From contig OX465600.1 in assembly GCA_950022295.1 (NCBI GenBank), positions 5,332,001-5,396,000 on the forward strand: a stretch of DNA of 64,000 bases, read 5' to 3'. Positions 1 to 11,125 of this stretch are shown piece after piece. Within the stretch, counting starts at the first letter, position 1, and every line of letters starts with the position of its first letter. The stretch is from Bromus sterilis. Taxonomy: Eukaryota; Streptophyta; Magnoliopsida; Poales; Poaceae. Under the pieces are notes generated by a model, which saw only the letters and a program-made list of their open reading frames with translations, was not told the DNA's origin and made no database searches. The position numbers and the translations under genes are program-made.

Positions 1-690
1 CAATTCAAAGGAACTAGCCTAATCCTCCTCGTTCATGAGTGTCTTTCAATCCACGTTGTCGTTGAAGCCATCAAAGTTGTCATTGTTTTTGATGGGCCTG
101 GAGTCAGGGTCGTTCGAGCAAAGGTCAATGACCGCCCCATTGAACGGCCTGGCCTCGCTGGTAGTTCCTTCTTGTACAGCTCGAGACACCGATGATCCTC
201 GACGATGAGCTCCAGATTATTCAAGCGGAGCTCGGCCATGCACTCCGCTTCGATCCGCTTGAAGTCCTCTCGATTTTCCTACACCTCATGACGGGAAACC
301 CTCGGGGTCAACAGTGACGAACTCCGGGACCTCGCGCTTGCCGAGGGGAAAGTTCATCTTCGCTCGAATGAAGTAGAGGCCCATCGGCTTATTAATTGAC
401 CAAATTTAAATGATTGTGAAGATCAACATGAATGTACGGCAACTACTGCACGCAAGTAAAGATATTTTCGCACAAAGGATTTTTAGTGAGATCAAAGTGT
501 CTGTGTGATAGCGGGTCAGACTCCCACAAACCACCCCACTACTCCCCCATTTGCATTTCATTTGTGAAAGAACGGACATGCGAACCTGTTCGCGAACAAA
601 GACAGGACTCTGCTCGAGTGGAAAATACATTTGAAGAACTCAGTGTAAAGTTTTGCGTACGATTTTAAGAATTCATCTTGAAGATGCCCT
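1..690. other. Unassigned region, possible TE-borne gene debris
   Basis: I recognise no gene here. The first 400 bases are moderately GC-rich and the minus strand reads openly for 68 codons (33-239), but nothing in that translation matches a family I know. The text resembles the coding debris often carried by Triticeae DNA transposons, which is an impression only. From about 400 onward it becomes AT-rich intergenic sequence. Confidence 0.3.
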
Positions 691-1131
691 TACTCGGCTG
701 CTACCTTGGCCATGTCAGCGCACACCGATCAATCGATCGATCGAGCTGTCCGAACTGAAACTCTGGAGCTAGATAGTGTACAAGACAGATACGTGACGCT
801 AATGATTAGTAAGTTAATTAAGTTGGAGCAGTGATGATAGGCTTAGGTCACCAGACACCGTTCCAACACTCATGATGAGATTGACCATCCATCGAATCAG
901 GCTGCGCTTGGTTAATCTCAACAGATCAGGGTTAACCTTTTTTAGAGAAGATGATCAGGGTTAACCTGGCTTCTCTGCATAGTTTAAACCTTCAAGGCAG
1001 TAGGTGAGGCTCGTGGACCAGTTAAATTTACCACTGCTCGTGAGCGTCCACTGAGCAACAAACATGCAGCTAGCTCGTGATCTTCTCAGCTTGCCTTGCC
1101 GGCCAGTGTGTGTAATGATTTATTTCTTAAT

Positions 1132-1627
1132 TAATCGAATGCGTCACCTCGTGTTTGACAATATTCGAAAAGGGAAATAAGAGTTCAGAGTAGGGAGTTG
1201 TATTAAAATTAAAATTATACGTGGGACGAGTCATTTTATTTCCAGTTCTGTGTTTGACGCGGCGTGATAGTGATTATTTATCATGAGAAAAAGCTTTATT
1301 TTTTGTTTGGTTCATCGGGGAAATTACAGAGAAACTAGAGCAGTGAAAATGTCATAAAATGTTAAGGTAACAAATTAATAAAACAAAATAAAAATCATAG
1401 TCAGTTTTTAATTTTCATCATTTTTTAATGATTTTACTCTAAAGAATATTTGTTTCAAAAAAACAAATTATATTGTGTTTCAAAAAAACATATTTTGAAA
1501 TATTAAATTGTTTGCTAACAGTTTCCGCAGCAACGCGCGGCGTATCATCTAGTTAATCAAATGTGTCAAGTCGTGTTTGACAATATTTGAAAAGAGAAGT
1601 GAGAGTTTAGAGTAGGAGTTGTATTAT
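1132..1627 (+). repeat. 75-bp direct repeats bracketing a Helitron-like 3' end
   Basis: A 75-bp block beginning TAATCGAATGCGTCA (about 1132-1206) is repeated with about 15% divergence at about 1554-1627 (TAATCAAATGTGTCA). The intervening 347 bp ends with a GC hairpin (CCGCAGCAACGCGCGG), a short spacer and CTAG followed by T (1549-1553), which is the 3' terminal structure of plant Helitrons. I could not place a convincing 5' TC end. Directly after the second repeat, about 1627-1720 resembles the A-tail side of the SINE at 4701-4978. Confidence 0.5.
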
Positions 1628-2119
1628 TTTTTTGAGAACACAATACAACACAGATCTTGATATACACGAGCATACACTAACCTTTACAAACGCACACGCG
1701 CATATCCTATCTCTATGAAAAAATGTCATAAAATTATGTTGAAGGGTTCACATGAAAATGTCATAAATAAAATGTTGCGGGACGGTCCTAGTGAAATGGA
1801 ACATGGAGTGCCCGTCGATCTAAGACACCCTACTCGACTCGATCATGTGTACGACTGTACGATACTTATACGTACATTATGCCACATGTGCTCTATACAT
1901 CCATCCATATCGTCGGGGACCGTTATAATACGTGAGATATTTCATTCATCTACTACATGCATGGGTTGAGAATTGTCACGTGAGGAATTTGCTTTGTGTT
2001 CTCGGTTCTCCGGCACTCCACGTCTCAAAGTGACAAGACAGATGCATTATTATGTGTTGGAGGCCACTACAAAACGGCGTCGCATCCAGCAGCTTACGGT
2101 GCGGCGGCTCCCCTCTTCT

Positions 2120-3013
2120 TTCCATATACTAATAATAAAGTAGAAAAAGTGTTAGCTTTTGGTTCTTCAACTTTTTGAAAAGATTTATCTTCTAAACCGT
2201 CAATTCAATTGAAGATCCGTTCGCACCATTAGTTTTCTCGCGACAAGATCTTCGAAACTAGATCACATATCAATATGTTTTGACAAACTTTTTTTTCATC
2301 AATATTTGCCACATTAATGTTCTACTTTCCTAATAATTATTCATACAGTTGTCAGATTATACCAACTTGGTTGTTAAAACATTTTTTTTCATCAGTTAGT
2401 TGCTACATTATTGTTCTACTTACCTGATAGTTATTCATATAGTTACCAGATTATATCAACTTGATGTTAAAATACTGTACACTAACATATATAAATGAAG
2501 ATTTTGTTTTATGGTATGTGTATGTGTTTCTCTTTAGAATCACCTAAAAAATACTCATACTTGTCATGTTATGTATATCCAAATGTCAAAATGACTTATT
2601 GTGCTTGAACGATTGGTTACCAGTTACTTATGTTCGGTTGCCGTACTTTTTACATCTAATTGACATGATGGTTTATTATTTTTGTCAGTTTATTTTATCG
2701 GGTTGTATCCTAAGCTTAAGTATACGAAACTATTTTTCCTGACAATTATGTACAAAAATTTGTGGCAACAGTTCATGGTAAAAAAATGACAAATAGGATG
2801 ATCTAATCTGGCAACTGACGGTGATGATCTAATATGGGATCTTGTTTCGAAGATCTCGTCGCGACAAATCTAGTGGTGAAGACGGATTATCAATCGGGTT
2901 AACGGATTAAGAGATAAATCTTTTCAAAAAATTAAATTTGGAAAAGCTAATACGTATAATAGATGCATTGAGCGATCGCACGGAGCGCGCGTTGCTGCGG
3001 CGGCGCACACTAG
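2120..3013 (+). mobile_element. Foldback / Helitron-like non-autonomous element, copy 1
   Basis: The left end carries TACTAATAATAAAG, typical of grass Helitron 5' ends. The right end is a GC-rich hairpin-like string followed by CACTAG and T at 3013. Inside the ends, about 120 bp at the left (2148-2270) is the inverted complement of 2838-2957, including the CTCGCGAC..GATCTTCGAAAC block, so the ends can pair. Between the arms lie two tandem units of about 95 bp (TTGCCACATTAATGTTCTAC... and its repeat). No long ORF is present. Copies or relatives occur at 20288-21335 and 63400-63640. Helitron ends combined with long subterminal inverted repeats make classification uncertain. Confidence 0.65.
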
Positions 3014-3953
3014 TTTTTCCCTTATTTGTTTGTATGCTTGCTTAGAATACATCACAGTGTCGCCAGTACGCTCTTCTGGCACTATAGCGTCGGGTAACTG
3101 AAAATGAGCTTGTTTTAATTAGTTTCCCAAGAGGGTGAGCACGCAATTTTCAATGAAAATAGAATGCCTCCTAACCAAACACAATGTGTTCCTGATTTTG
3201 TCGAAATACACCATCTTCCTTCATTAACATGTGCCGGTTCGCCTCGAAGACCTTGGGATCTTGTTGAGAACCCTGGGTGCCATGTGTGATTAGAGCATAC
3301 ATTATGTTGGGATATTTGAAGAAAATAGTGATGGCGTGGATGAAAATTAACACGCCACCAATTAATTAAAATTACGGATAAGCATTTCTCTACTAATGAA
3401 ACAACCGAAAATCCATCTACAATATGTCCACTTACAAGATGAGAGTGATGCATAGTAAATCCATACAATGATCGTGCCTCCTCTTCGTGGCACCATTATT
3501 CTTCTCCTTCAAGCTCGTTGGGTCGTCGTGATGTTTGTTCGTTGCATATACACATACCGCATTGGCTGTTCAGTCCACGTGTCCGCTGAGGTCGTTGGTT
3601 ACTCGATTGCTAGCTTGGCCACGTCATGTCAACATGTCAATCGATTGATCAAGCTGACCAAATTGATACTCTAGAATTTGATAGGCTTTTTTGGTTTGCA
3701 AGTTTTTTGAAGAAATTTTAAAGGATATGAATTTCATAGAAAACATTTATTTAAAGTTATTTGGGTTGTAGGAACCAATGAAGGATCCATGTTCCTATAA
3801 TAGATTGGAACCAATCCTTCACAATTTAAAAACAAATATACATTAGCCTAGGTCTAATAAAACATTACATTCTATGAATCAAAGGCCATACAACAGTCTA
3901 AAAAAAGAGGACATACAGTGAAAAAGACAGGTATGTGTTGCTAGTCACTAGTA

Positions 3954-4097
3954 CTCCCTTCATTTTTAAATATAAGTTTTCTAAATTTTTAATGTAAACT
4001 ACATACAAAGCAAAATGAATGAATCTACATTTTAAAATGCATCTGTATACATCTGTATGTAGTCTATATTAAATATCTAAAAATATTATATTTATAG
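3954..4097. mobile_element. Stowaway-like MITE (degraded right end)
   Basis: Begins CTCCCTTCATTTTTAAATATAAGT after a TA, the terminal motif of Triticeae Stowaway (Tc1/Mariner-derived) MITEs. The right side ends in AT-rich sequence ahead of a TA, but the mirror CGGAGGGAG terminus is missing, so the element is truncated or decayed. Confidence 0.6.
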
Positions 4098-4700
4098 TAA
4101 GTTAATTAAGTTGGAGCAGTGATGATATATAGGGTTAGGTCACCAGACACCGTTCCAGCACGCATGATGAGATTGACCATCGATCGAATCAGGCTGCACT
4201 TTGATAATATCAACAGATCAGGATTAACCCGGCTTGTGCGTAGTTTAAACCTTCGAGGCAGCAGCCGAGGCCCGTGCACCAGTTTAATTTACTACTGCTC
4301 GTGAGTGAGCGTCCAGCCGTCCAGTGACCAACTGGCAGCTCGTGATCACAAAGCTAGCTAGCTTTGGTGGCCAGTGTGCGTAATGATTTCCAGTAGTTAA
4401 TTAATCTGCCTTAATAAAAAGTGGAGTAGTTAATTAATTAAATATTCCTTCTGTAAAAAATATTACCTCTGTATTTAACATATAAAACGTTTTTTAGACT
4501 ACTTTGATCTAAAAAACATCTTATATTTTGACACAGGGATAGTGTAAAATCGTTAGATCATTATGTTGATAATCTAAATATATTTATATTTTGTTATGAA
4601 TGGGATACCTTTCAATGTAAACTATGGTGGCTGGTGGCTGGCTAGGATTAGTTAGCGTAGAGGGACCCAGAGACGTTGCACCCAGGTAGGAAGAGTCGTT

Positions 4701-4978
4701 TTTTTAGAAACACAGTACAACTCTGACGCTCACATATACGAGTACACAATCACCTTTATGAGCATCTTCACAATACTGAGCCGGTACATCATTTTGAGAT
4801 TAAAGAAGCCACCACTTCATCTTCGACGGGAACGTCTCCTCCCACTGAAAACGCATCACCGAAAACCCTAAAATAAATCCAGAAAAATGCGAGCACCATT
4901 ATCAAATCTAGGATTTGAACTCTAATAGGATGGGGATACAACCATCCACCTAACCAACTCAACCGCAGGTTGATTCAT
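4701..4978 (-). mobile_element. tRNA-derived SINE with 15-bp target-site duplication
   Basis: Read on the minus strand, the head is tRNA-like. It has an A box (TTGGTTAGGTGG) near 4951-4962 and a B box (GAGTTCAAATCC) at 4911-4922. The body contains the familiar cereal SINE text around GGAGGAGACGTTCCCGTCG, and the 3' side ends in an A run (T run at 4701-4705 on plus). It is flanked by GTAGGAAGAGTCGTT (4686-4700) and GTAGGAAGGGTCGTT (4979-4993), a target-site duplication with one mismatch. The SINE is essentially full length. Confidence 0.85.
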
Positions 4979-5369
4979 GTAGGAAGGGTCGTTGGTCCGA
5001 TAGATCGCGGCGGTTGGACCCGGCGGCCGCCGGACGTGTCCGAATGGAATGGAACATGGAGTGGACCCGTGGTCGTGGATCCAAGACAGCCTACTCTACT
5101 CAATCCCATCCCATGTACAAGTACAAAGTATGTACGTACGTATACGTACATTGTCTTGTTCCACATGTGCTGTATACATCTACGGAGACCGTTCTAGCAC
5201 GTATACGTACATGGAATATTTTCTCTTCATACTGCTCTCCGGCACCCCACTCAAGGTGACAAGACGGGTGCATTATTATTTGTTTGTTTGCTCTGGGAAT
5301 ACGCCACTGGTAGCACAGCAGCGTCGGGTAACTGAAAAATGTGCTTCTTTGTAATTAGTTGATTGATGA

Positions 5370-6409
5370 TTGGAAACGAATTGAACACCCACTCAATTAG
5401 ATGGCGCATCAACTTCAACGTATTCTTTGGTCCATGTTTTTTTTTCGAAATATACACACTATATATAAATACAGACGCTCACATAGGGCATATGCATTTA
5501 CACAAATAAATAGCACAAAACTACCTGAATTGGATCGTTATTCTGAAAAACCACGACTTTTAAGAAAAATCCTGATAACCACTATATCAAAGGTCGGCTG
5601 TGTTTCAAACAACCCTGATGACTATCTTAGTAAAAAAATTAATGATTATGGTAGATAGGACCCGACGGCTGGCCACTTTTTCATTTTGTTTTTCTTTTTG
5701 TATTGGGGATCTAGTTGTAGTTTCTTTTTTTGTAAGGATTATTTTGCGATGTAAAATCTGACAAGTGAGTCTTATCTGTCATAATTGTGATTAAAAATTA
5801 TTAAGCAGACATCAGGAATTTTTTGAAACAGTCGAGCTCTGACATGATGGGTATAAAGGCATTTTTTTAAAGTGATGGTTTTCCGGAATGACGACCCCAA
5901 TTCAGGTAGTTTTCTGCCATTTTTTTGCATTTACACCCTTATAAATATACAAAGAAATTATATCTCTATGAGTAATTTTTTAAAGACTGGGTCGGTGGAT
6001 TAGGTCTTGAAACCGCTCTATTGATGAAAAAATCGCCTCTCACTAAAATAAAATTTTCATCTTTATGAGACACGACAACTTTAAACCCAAGGTTTGATCT
6101 TGATGGGTTGAAAATATCACTATCCTTCAGACCATCTAACCATGCATGTGGTAGCTTTCTTGGTTTGCGATTGGGCCAACGAAATAAAAAGAGTTAGGAC
6201 ATCTTCAATGCTGATCATTAAAATGAACACGGTATCCATCTGTAGACTCGTCTAGATTAATCTGCGGAAAACTGATACGGGAGCCGACCATTCAACGTTC
6301 TCTTAAAAATTTGCCACTAGTTTATTTATTACTCTATGCTTAAAATAGCATAATTCCTATATGAATTAATTCATGATAGTACAATAATTAATTCAACAAA
6401 TTTGTAGAA
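5370..6409. other. AT-rich intergenic DNA, no gene seen
   Basis: Low-complexity T/A-rich sequence. The weak open frames at 5401-5658 show no recognisable domain and biased, non-coding-like composition. A stretch near 5445-5500 weakly resembles the A-tail side of cereal SINEs. Nothing else is supported. Confidence 0.4.
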
Positions 6410-6769
6410 CTAGAGGATACCCCGCGCCTTGTTGCGGGAATCAATGACAGTATATTTTGAATGATTTGATTGTATTATGAAACATGAATAGTTGAACTAA
6501 AAATATATGAACTAAAAGGTAAAAATACATGTTATGTGTTGTATTTTATTATTGTGTAGTTGAAAATATTTATTAAATATAAGTACATAATATAATGAAA
6601 AAAATCCATGCATGTTGAGTGAGGTGGCATGTGTCATGAAATGAATGTGTGCATGAGATCAACTAATAATGAAAAGCTTGTTTCATGTACATTATGGTGG
6701 GCCTTTGATATGATGTCATGTGTGCATGTCAATATAATAGAGGTAGTGGGGATCAACTATTTAGGTATA
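6410..6769 (-). mobile_element. Small Helitron-like element (a), 5' end disrupted
   Basis: On the minus strand the 3' end is a hairpin (CCCGCAACAAGGCGCGGG), a short spacer and CTAG followed by T (plus 6409-6413). The other end, near 6765, reads into a CCCACTACC motif shared with the neighbouring elements (b) and (c), and has been invaded by element (b) at 6770. It has no coding capacity. Confidence 0.5.
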
Positions 6770-7178
6770 CCAGAAGTATACCCCGCGCATTGCAGCGGGA
6801 ATTGCTATGAAAACTATATGCATAAATAAAAAGTATATAAGTATAATACATTAAGTTGTTTAAGTGAAAATGCAACCGAAATATGTGTGTATTAAAAATT
6901 ATTAGAGTGGACAATAAAATGATTAAAAGATGGTTGATATGGAGATTGCATATAAAGATTAATAAATATATTAGTTGAGATGACATGGACAACTGATTGG
7001 CTAAGAAATGGACGATGTGGATAGCTTGTATGTGATGAGAGACAATTTAAATGACCTAAGTGGATGACATGGACAATTGATTGGCTAAGAGAATAAATGA
7101 TGTGGATAGCTTGCATGTTGAGATAGACAACTTAAATGATCTATAGTGGGGTTTTGTTTTATAAGAAGTAAGATAGGA
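6770..7178 (-). mobile_element. Small non-autonomous Helitron (b), 409 bp
   Basis: The minus-strand 5' end is TCCTATCTTACTTCTTATAA, preceded by A. The 3' end is the hairpin CCCGCTGCAATGCGCGGG, a spacer and CTGG (CTRR class) followed by T at 6769. This fits Helitron insertion between A and T, here inside element (a). It contains two tandem 84-bp units beginning GATGACATGGACAA at 6979 and 7063. No ORF. Confidence 0.6.
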
Positions 7179-7179
7179 T

Positions 7180-8600
7180 TCATCAAATTTACTTAAATAA
7201 AACTCTCCTCAAAATGGGCAGACGTTGTCCCACTTAATTTAGCTCCTTGACTTCATCCAATAATGTATCAATGTAAACAATTTGTCGCTTTTCTTCCATA
7301 CAACACGATAATGCGTTGAAACTATACAATGTGATGATCATCAATTTTAGCGTTGAGTGAATCAATGAATTGATCAACATATAAAGCATAAATGAAGAAA
7401 AACTTATAATCTCCGTAGCTAGGATGCCAGTTGCAACATATGCTTCACTTGTCTAACCCCACAATTACACTTATTGAAGGAGTTGAAGATGACGGACTAC
7501 AGATGGCCTAGGGACTTCGCATTGCGATAATGAATCATGTGCATGTTGTAGTACTCATTGTGGTTTTTCTCATGAAACGAAGAATGAACGCTTTGCTAAA
7601 AACTCACACTGGCTTGCTTCATGCCTACAAATTTCGCAGACACGGTCAACCATGCATCACACAACAACTCGTCCTCCATCACCGATTATGCTGCCATCGT
7701 GATCTACAGAAGCAATGAAAAAGGTAAGATTAATAGCATTTGGTCGAACACCTGTTGGGCGTGGTATCTGGCTTGGACAACGGTAGCAAGGAAGCAAAGT
7801 GTACCTGGCTGTAGACGGGTCTGAGGGTGTGCGACGATGCAGTACTAGGCGGGAGTCGCATTGCTGGAGGTTGTAGTGGTCCGACAATGTTGAGCGGCAG
7901 CCAGAGAAGTAGGCGACAGTTGAACAAGGAGGGTGCGGATGCAGAGCAATGAGGGGAGCAGTGGCGGAGTGGATAAAAACTGACTTGAGAGGGGATTTGA
8001 GTAGGTCGGGGGTGTCAAAGTTCTACGTGGCGGCGGTCCAAACTCCTGCAAATATCTCACAAGTTTGCGTTAGATTTACGGGAAATCAAGCATGTGAACC
8101 GGCCCACAAATAGATAAATAACCACATTGGATGGTAAATCATGTCCGAACCACCCCAGTTGCGGGAGATTTAAGAGTCAACGTTGAATATACCCTTATAT
8201 GTCACAAAAAATGTATCGTATAAACTTCTTTGATACAAATATGATCATGTTTTATTAGAGAGCTTGTATTTTCTTAATCAAATTGACAATCAAGAGAATT
8301 GGCGGGCTTTACAAACCAAACCAGAGGGAGTATACCTTCTCACATAGAAACAAAAACTTAGTTCTTTTTATCACATGATTTGTAAAATGCAGGAATATAA
8401 AAACAAGTGAATGAAAGACACATTTCTTCTTCAATACTACATAATTACCACGTGTATTTGATTATGCACATGAAAAATGTAGGATCCTGAAAATGATATT
8501 GGAGTGGATCAAAATTTCCCTATTGGAAAATAGTACAAATTAATCATAAGAAAAAATACCATGAATAAAAAAATCAACACAAGGAAAACTAAAAAAAAAG
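7180..8600. other. Intergenic region, no supported gene
   Basis: Short open frames on both strands at 7530-8060 overlap each other and show no domain or splice structure I can defend. The segment about 7480-8060 is GC-richer than its surroundings and could be a decayed gene or transposon passenger. About 8275-8335 ends in CCAGAGGGAGTAT, a possible worn Stowaway terminus. Confidence 0.3.
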
Positions 8601-8810
8601 AATACCCATTTAGAAATCCTTTGAATCAAAGAAGCACTTACTAATTAAACACCTAGTACCGTTTTTTTATTTTGTCTAGACACGCGATGTTTCTTACTTG
8701 ATATGTGTTCTTTTGCCCTAGAGCTCATATGATCTTATCGGAAAAGAGTGTGTCAAGCATGAAAAAAGGCACAAGAGCGCATCACTGACCGCCTTAAATT
8801 GCCCCATTAA
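8600..8810 (+). repeat. Local duplicate of 9590-9810 (copy 1)
   Basis: GAAATCCTTTGAATCAAAGAAG.. (about 8610) followed by CTTACTAATTAAA, then GATCTTATCGG and GTGTCAAGCATGAAAAA. This matches the order of blocks at about 9595-9770 (GAAATCCTTTGAATCACATAAG.., GATCTTACCGA.., GTGTCACACATGAAAAA). The copies differ by indels. Element (c) and a MITE-like segment lie between them. Confidence 0.6.
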
Positions 8811-8932
8811 TTTTCTCAAATTAACCATCATTAGTGGACAAATGATGCATTTGATGTGGGAGCCCAACAAAACTTTTGGAATTTCTTAGAACCTTTGATC
8901 TTATAGGATTTTGGTTCGCGGGATTCTTAAAA

Positions 8933-9292
8933 CTAGATGATGCCCCGCACGTTGTTGCGGAACTTTTTTTGCAAACTATTTCAGTAAAATGTTTGGTTAA
9001 ATGAAGCATATATATTTGAAACAATAACTTTTGAATTATTATATGGATTTAATATAAATATCATAATAAAATAAAAATTCTCATGCATGCATGTTGCATG
9101 TGAGTTTTTATTATGCATAATGGCATATTGAGGTGGGTCTTTTTCATGCATGTTGGATGATGAGATGGCATGCTTGCATGTTGAGAGAAATATGCTAGTG
9201 GAGTGATGTGGCATGCATGATGAGGTGGAGTGTGTGCATGTTGAGAGAATTGGTGGTAGTGGGGAGCAACTTCTTAAGAATGTAAGATGTAA
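8933..9292 (-). mobile_element. Small Helitron-like element (c)
   Basis: The minus-strand 3' terminus is CCGCAACAACGTGCGGGG, a spacer and CTAG followed by T (plus 8932-8936). The opposite end, near 9290, reads TCTTACATCTTACATTCTTAAG on the minus strand, preceded by A and then CCCACTACC, as in elements (a) and (b). The interior repeats GCATGTTGAGAGAA. No ORF. The 5' boundary is approximate because the TCTTACA string is repeated. Confidence 0.5.
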
Positions 9293-9363
9293 GATGTAAG
9301 TTGCGAGAATAGAAAAAAACATAAGATTGTAATGTCACACTCATCTTAATCCTACATGATTTT

Positions 9364-9580
9364 GGCCTGTTTGATTGCATCATAGGAAAACAAAGGATTG
9401 TCTCAAAGAGGTTTGAGTGGATGCTAAAATTTCTATTGAATTTAGTAGTACTACAAAATAATTCTCAAGAGAGATTCCTATAGGATCCAATTATATGAAT
9501 CAAACAACCAACATATAAAAAGTTCTAAGGATTCTAATCCTCCATTTCTATGAAAATCATTTGAATCAAATGAGCCCTAA
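9364..9580. mobile_element. MITE-like element (GGCCTGTTTGATT ends)
   Basis: The left end, GGCCTGTTTGATTGCATCATAG, is mirrored at the right by CATTTGAATCAAATGAGCCC, an imperfect terminal inverted repeat of the type common on grass MITEs. The ends have diverged too far for a certain target-site duplication. Confidence 0.45.
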
Positions 9581-9589
9581 AATTCCTTT

Positions 9590-9810
9590 AGAAATCCTTT
9601 GAATCACATAAGTCCTTACTAATTAAATATCACGTATTCCCGATTTTGTCGTTATATACTATATCTCTTCCTTTCCCCCTAAGGAATACCATATTTATTC
9701 CTTCATATGTATCCATCCATCTCAAACCACCTAGGATCTTACCGAGAACGAGGGTGTCACACATGAAAAATGTATGAGAGCATACCACTGGTCGTTTCAG
9801 GTTGGCATGT
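9590..9810 (+). repeat. Local duplicate of 8600-8810 (copy 2)
   Basis: See the first copy at 8600-8810. This copy keeps the same block order with an inserted pyrimidine-rich stretch near 9655-9700. Confidence 0.6.
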
Positions 9811-9867
9811 CGGGATATTTACTCGATGCCTCCACAAGGATACACACGACACACTTTGATCGGTTTA

Positions 9868-10285
9868 GGGCCTGATTGGGACTGCTCCAAACCTTATTTT
9901 GAGCTCCACTCTAGAAAATGCAACCCAAATAGGATAACTCTACCATATACTGCTCCGTAAAAAAACTAGGATATGAGGAACAACTCTTTGTTTTTTTGAA
10001 GCTCTTGAGGGGGCGCTCCAAAAAGTTATAGAAGCTAAAGTTGGGGAGAAATCACCCACCACTACCACCGGCCAGGGGATATCCCTCTGTTTCTTCTCTC
10101 ATCATCCAATCAAATATTTTTTTTCCACCACATTTTTTATTCTTGAAGTTGGAACTAGATGAAAGCTGAACATGTTAAACTTCAATTTGGATGAAACTGC
10201 AAGTTTCTGTACGAAGCTACTCCGAAGTGAATTTGGTGGAGCGAAACTAATTTTGATGGAGCGGAGCAGTCACACATACATGCCC
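9868..10285. mobile_element. Tourist-type (PIF/Harbinger) MITE, 418 bp
   Basis: The ends are GGGCCTGATTGGGACTGCTCC on the left and, inverted, GGGCATGTATGTGTGACTGCTCC on the right. Both sides are flanked by TTA (9865-9867 and 10286-10288), the PIF/Harbinger target-site duplication. No transposase is encoded. Confidence 0.7.
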
Positions 10286-10292
10286 TTAAACA

Positions 10293-11125
10293 AACATTTT
10301 AACCTACCATTACTCCATTAATATGTGATGTAAAAAACCATGGCCATAAATGCATATTCTTGAACACATATTTATTAGAGTTAATTACATCCGTTGTGTT
10401 CAAAATTAACAGATTAATACATAAATTTGAAAACCCCATAAAACTCATAGTGAAACTTGTTTGCTGTAACAATTGACTACAAAACAACCAAATCAACGTC
10501 GTAACATGCCACGTTTGAATGGGGCACACGACAGAATTTATGCATTTTACAAAAAAAAACTGAAAGGTGGATTATTAGCGCGTACTGGTTCTCAATCAGG
10601 CGTACTGATACAAATATTTAAAGAGAAGCTCTTCGAGGCGATCGATTGTGCGTCGGTTTGAATCTGTCGAAGGTGAGGCAGGCGACATGTGGTCGGTCAT
10701 ATGTGCCGCGAGCGAGATCTCGTTGATGCATGGTATGTGTTGACTCACCTCGCCATCCCCTTGCAGCGGTGTTTTTCTTTCTCATGTTTCATTAGGTTTT
10801 GAGGGCAGTGACGGTCATCCATTTTTTTTGCGCACGGATTTGATGAATGGTCTTTTCATCCTAACTCGCCACAGTTGACCAATATCATTTGTAAAACGCA
10901 CAAAGCTTGCCATGCGTCCCATTTCGACCATGGCATGCCACATGTGCAATTCCGGTTGTTCTGTGTTACAACATAACAAGTTTGTGTATAATTTTTGTGG
11001 GGTTTTCAAGTTTGTGTATGAATCTATTAATTTCGAGCAAGTTGTTGTACCATGGGTGTAATAAACTCTATTTATTAGCGCCAACTTCACATCACATAAT
11101 ACAAATGGCACACCACTATAGTGGT
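10293..11125. mobile_element. Element with long terminal inverted repeats, complete copy
   Basis: About 200 bp at the left (containing GAGTTAATTACATCC and TTTGAAAACCCCATAAAA) recurs in inverted form at 10900-11090 (complement GAGTTTATTACACCC and CTTGAAAACCCCACAAAA). The centre includes CATGTGGTCGGTCAT and ATGGTATGT blocks. The same left arm and centre occur again at 25285-25902. Long inverted arms without a transposase suggest a Mutator-like or foldback non-autonomous element. Exact ends and target-site duplication were not resolved. Confidence 0.6.

Larger units (their letters stand above)
690..3130 (+). repeat. Copy A of a diverged local segmental duplication
   Basis: This stretch aligns in order with 3590-5370. 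Shared blocks include the TTAATTAAGTTGGAGCAGTG segment (832 and 4100), GTCACCAGACACCGTTCCA (847 and 4138), a block around ACATGGAGTG (1801 and 5054), the TGCATTATTAT segment (2042 and 5269) and GCGTCGGGTAACTGAAAA (3088 and 5320). Copy A is broken by a foldback/Helitron-like element (about 2052-3020). It also contains a Helitron-like 3' end at 1552 and a truncated SINE-like tail (about 1627-1720). No conserved reading frame spans the duplicated blocks, so I infer that non-coding DNA was duplicated. Confidence 0.75.
3590..5370 (+). repeat. Copy B of the local segmental duplication
   Basis: This is the second member of the duplicated pair. Relative to copy A it carries extra insertions: about 3685-4097, which ends in a Stowaway-like element, and a SINE at 4701-4978. 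It lacks the foldback element that interrupts copy A: here TGCATTATTAT runs straight into TTGTTTGTTTGCTC. That empty site independently supports calling 2052-3020 in copy A an insertion. No gene is recognisable. Confidence 0.75.
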
